From assembly GCA_024691065.1 (NCBI GenBank), contig JAILOA010000017.1, positions 1-5,597 on the forward strand: 5,597 bases of DNA, given 5' to 3'. The position numbers were made by a program, and so were the translations under genes. Shown piece by piece: positions 5,459 through 5,597 of this stretch (position 1 is its first letter; each line of letters starts with the position of its first letter). Source of the DNA: Lachnospiraceae bacterium. GTDB lineage: Bacteria > Bacillota > Clostridia > Lachnospirales > Lachnospiraceae. The notes below the pieces were generated by a model. That model was not told the DNA's origin and searched no databases. It worked only from the letters and a program-made list of their open reading frames with translations.

Positions 5459-5597
5459 TTAAACTGTCTCTTCAGCCATTCTCTTAAGTCTTTCAAACTT
5501 CTCTGCTGCATCCTTTGAAGCCTTATCGAAGAGCTTCTCGGCACGCTCTGGGTTAGAACGGGAAAGTCTGTTATAACGAACTTCTGACTGAATGAAT
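5459..5597 (-). CDS. nifJ: C-terminal end of probable pyruvate:ferredoxin (flavodoxin) oxidoreductase
   Basis: The last 45 codons of a gene entering from the right edge, ending in TAA at 5459-5461. The tail reads FIQSEVRYNRLSRSNPERAE, then KLFDKASKDA and a charged helix ending MAEETV. The SEVRY..L...NPE.A..LF..A..DA pattern is what I recall for the extreme C-terminus of the single-chain, roughly 1170-1200-residue enzyme. That enzyme oxidises pyruvate with CoA to acetyl-CoA and CO2 and passes electrons to ferredoxin or flavodoxin. No TPP- or Fe-S-binding motifs fall in this fragment, so the call rests on the tail alone. A terminator follows directly. Confidence 0.68.
   Translation of the reverse strand, partial: FIQSEVRYNRLSRSNPERAEKLFDKASKDAAEKFERLKRMAEETV

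Noticed and set aside
5341..5544. Minus-strand frame of 67 codons near the right edge
   Set aside because: It is out of frame with the nifJ-like C-terminus and reads through that gene's terminator.

Overview
The window reads as an AT-rich, Gram-positive anaerobic chromosome, most likely a gut or rumen Lachnospiraceae-type bacterium (Butyrivibrio/Pseudobutyrivibrio relatives are my best guess). This rests on strong AGGAGG-type ribosome binding sites, a TTG start, sigma-A-type promoters, intrinsic terminators with U tracts, ATP-type PEP carboxykinase beside a probable pyruvate:ferredoxin oxidoreductase, and a huge secreted protein of a style common in such clostridia. The taxonomic call is inference, not proof.

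All genes lie on the minus strand, so the layout reads right to left. At 5597-5459 is the 3' end of a gene whose last 45 residues resemble the C-terminus of pyruvate:ferredoxin (flavodoxin) oxidoreductase. It is closed by a clear intrinsic terminator (5390-5420). A 349-bp gap follows, holding twin TTGAnATCAA sites, a near-consensus promoter (TTGACA-17-TATACT) and a concentric palindrome in the leader. Next is pckA (5109-3493), complete, with all expected catalytic motifs and its own terminator (3391-3423).

A second gap of about 470 bp (3024-3492) holds that terminator, a GC-richer patch with a possible 22-codon reading frame, a weak promoter candidate, and a perfect 14-bp inverted repeat just upstream of an AGGAGG site. 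This leads into a gene starting with TTG at 3023 and reading open for 1007 codons to the left edge, with no stop. It encodes a secreted protein: signal peptide, about 13 rungs of a parallel beta-helix, a spacer domain, then repeated Cys-containing modules (CxxC and GH[DNQ]W motifs). Its C-terminus is outside the window.

The two metabolic genes sit at the PEP/pyruvate/acetyl-CoA node but have separate terminators and, for pckA, its own promoter, so they are neighbours rather than an evident operon. The surface-protein gene appears to be an independent unit. No mobile element, CRISPR array, tRNA or rRNA was seen. The items most worth a second look are the inverted repeat in front of the surface-protein gene, that gene's modular repeats, and the palindromes around the pckA promoter.
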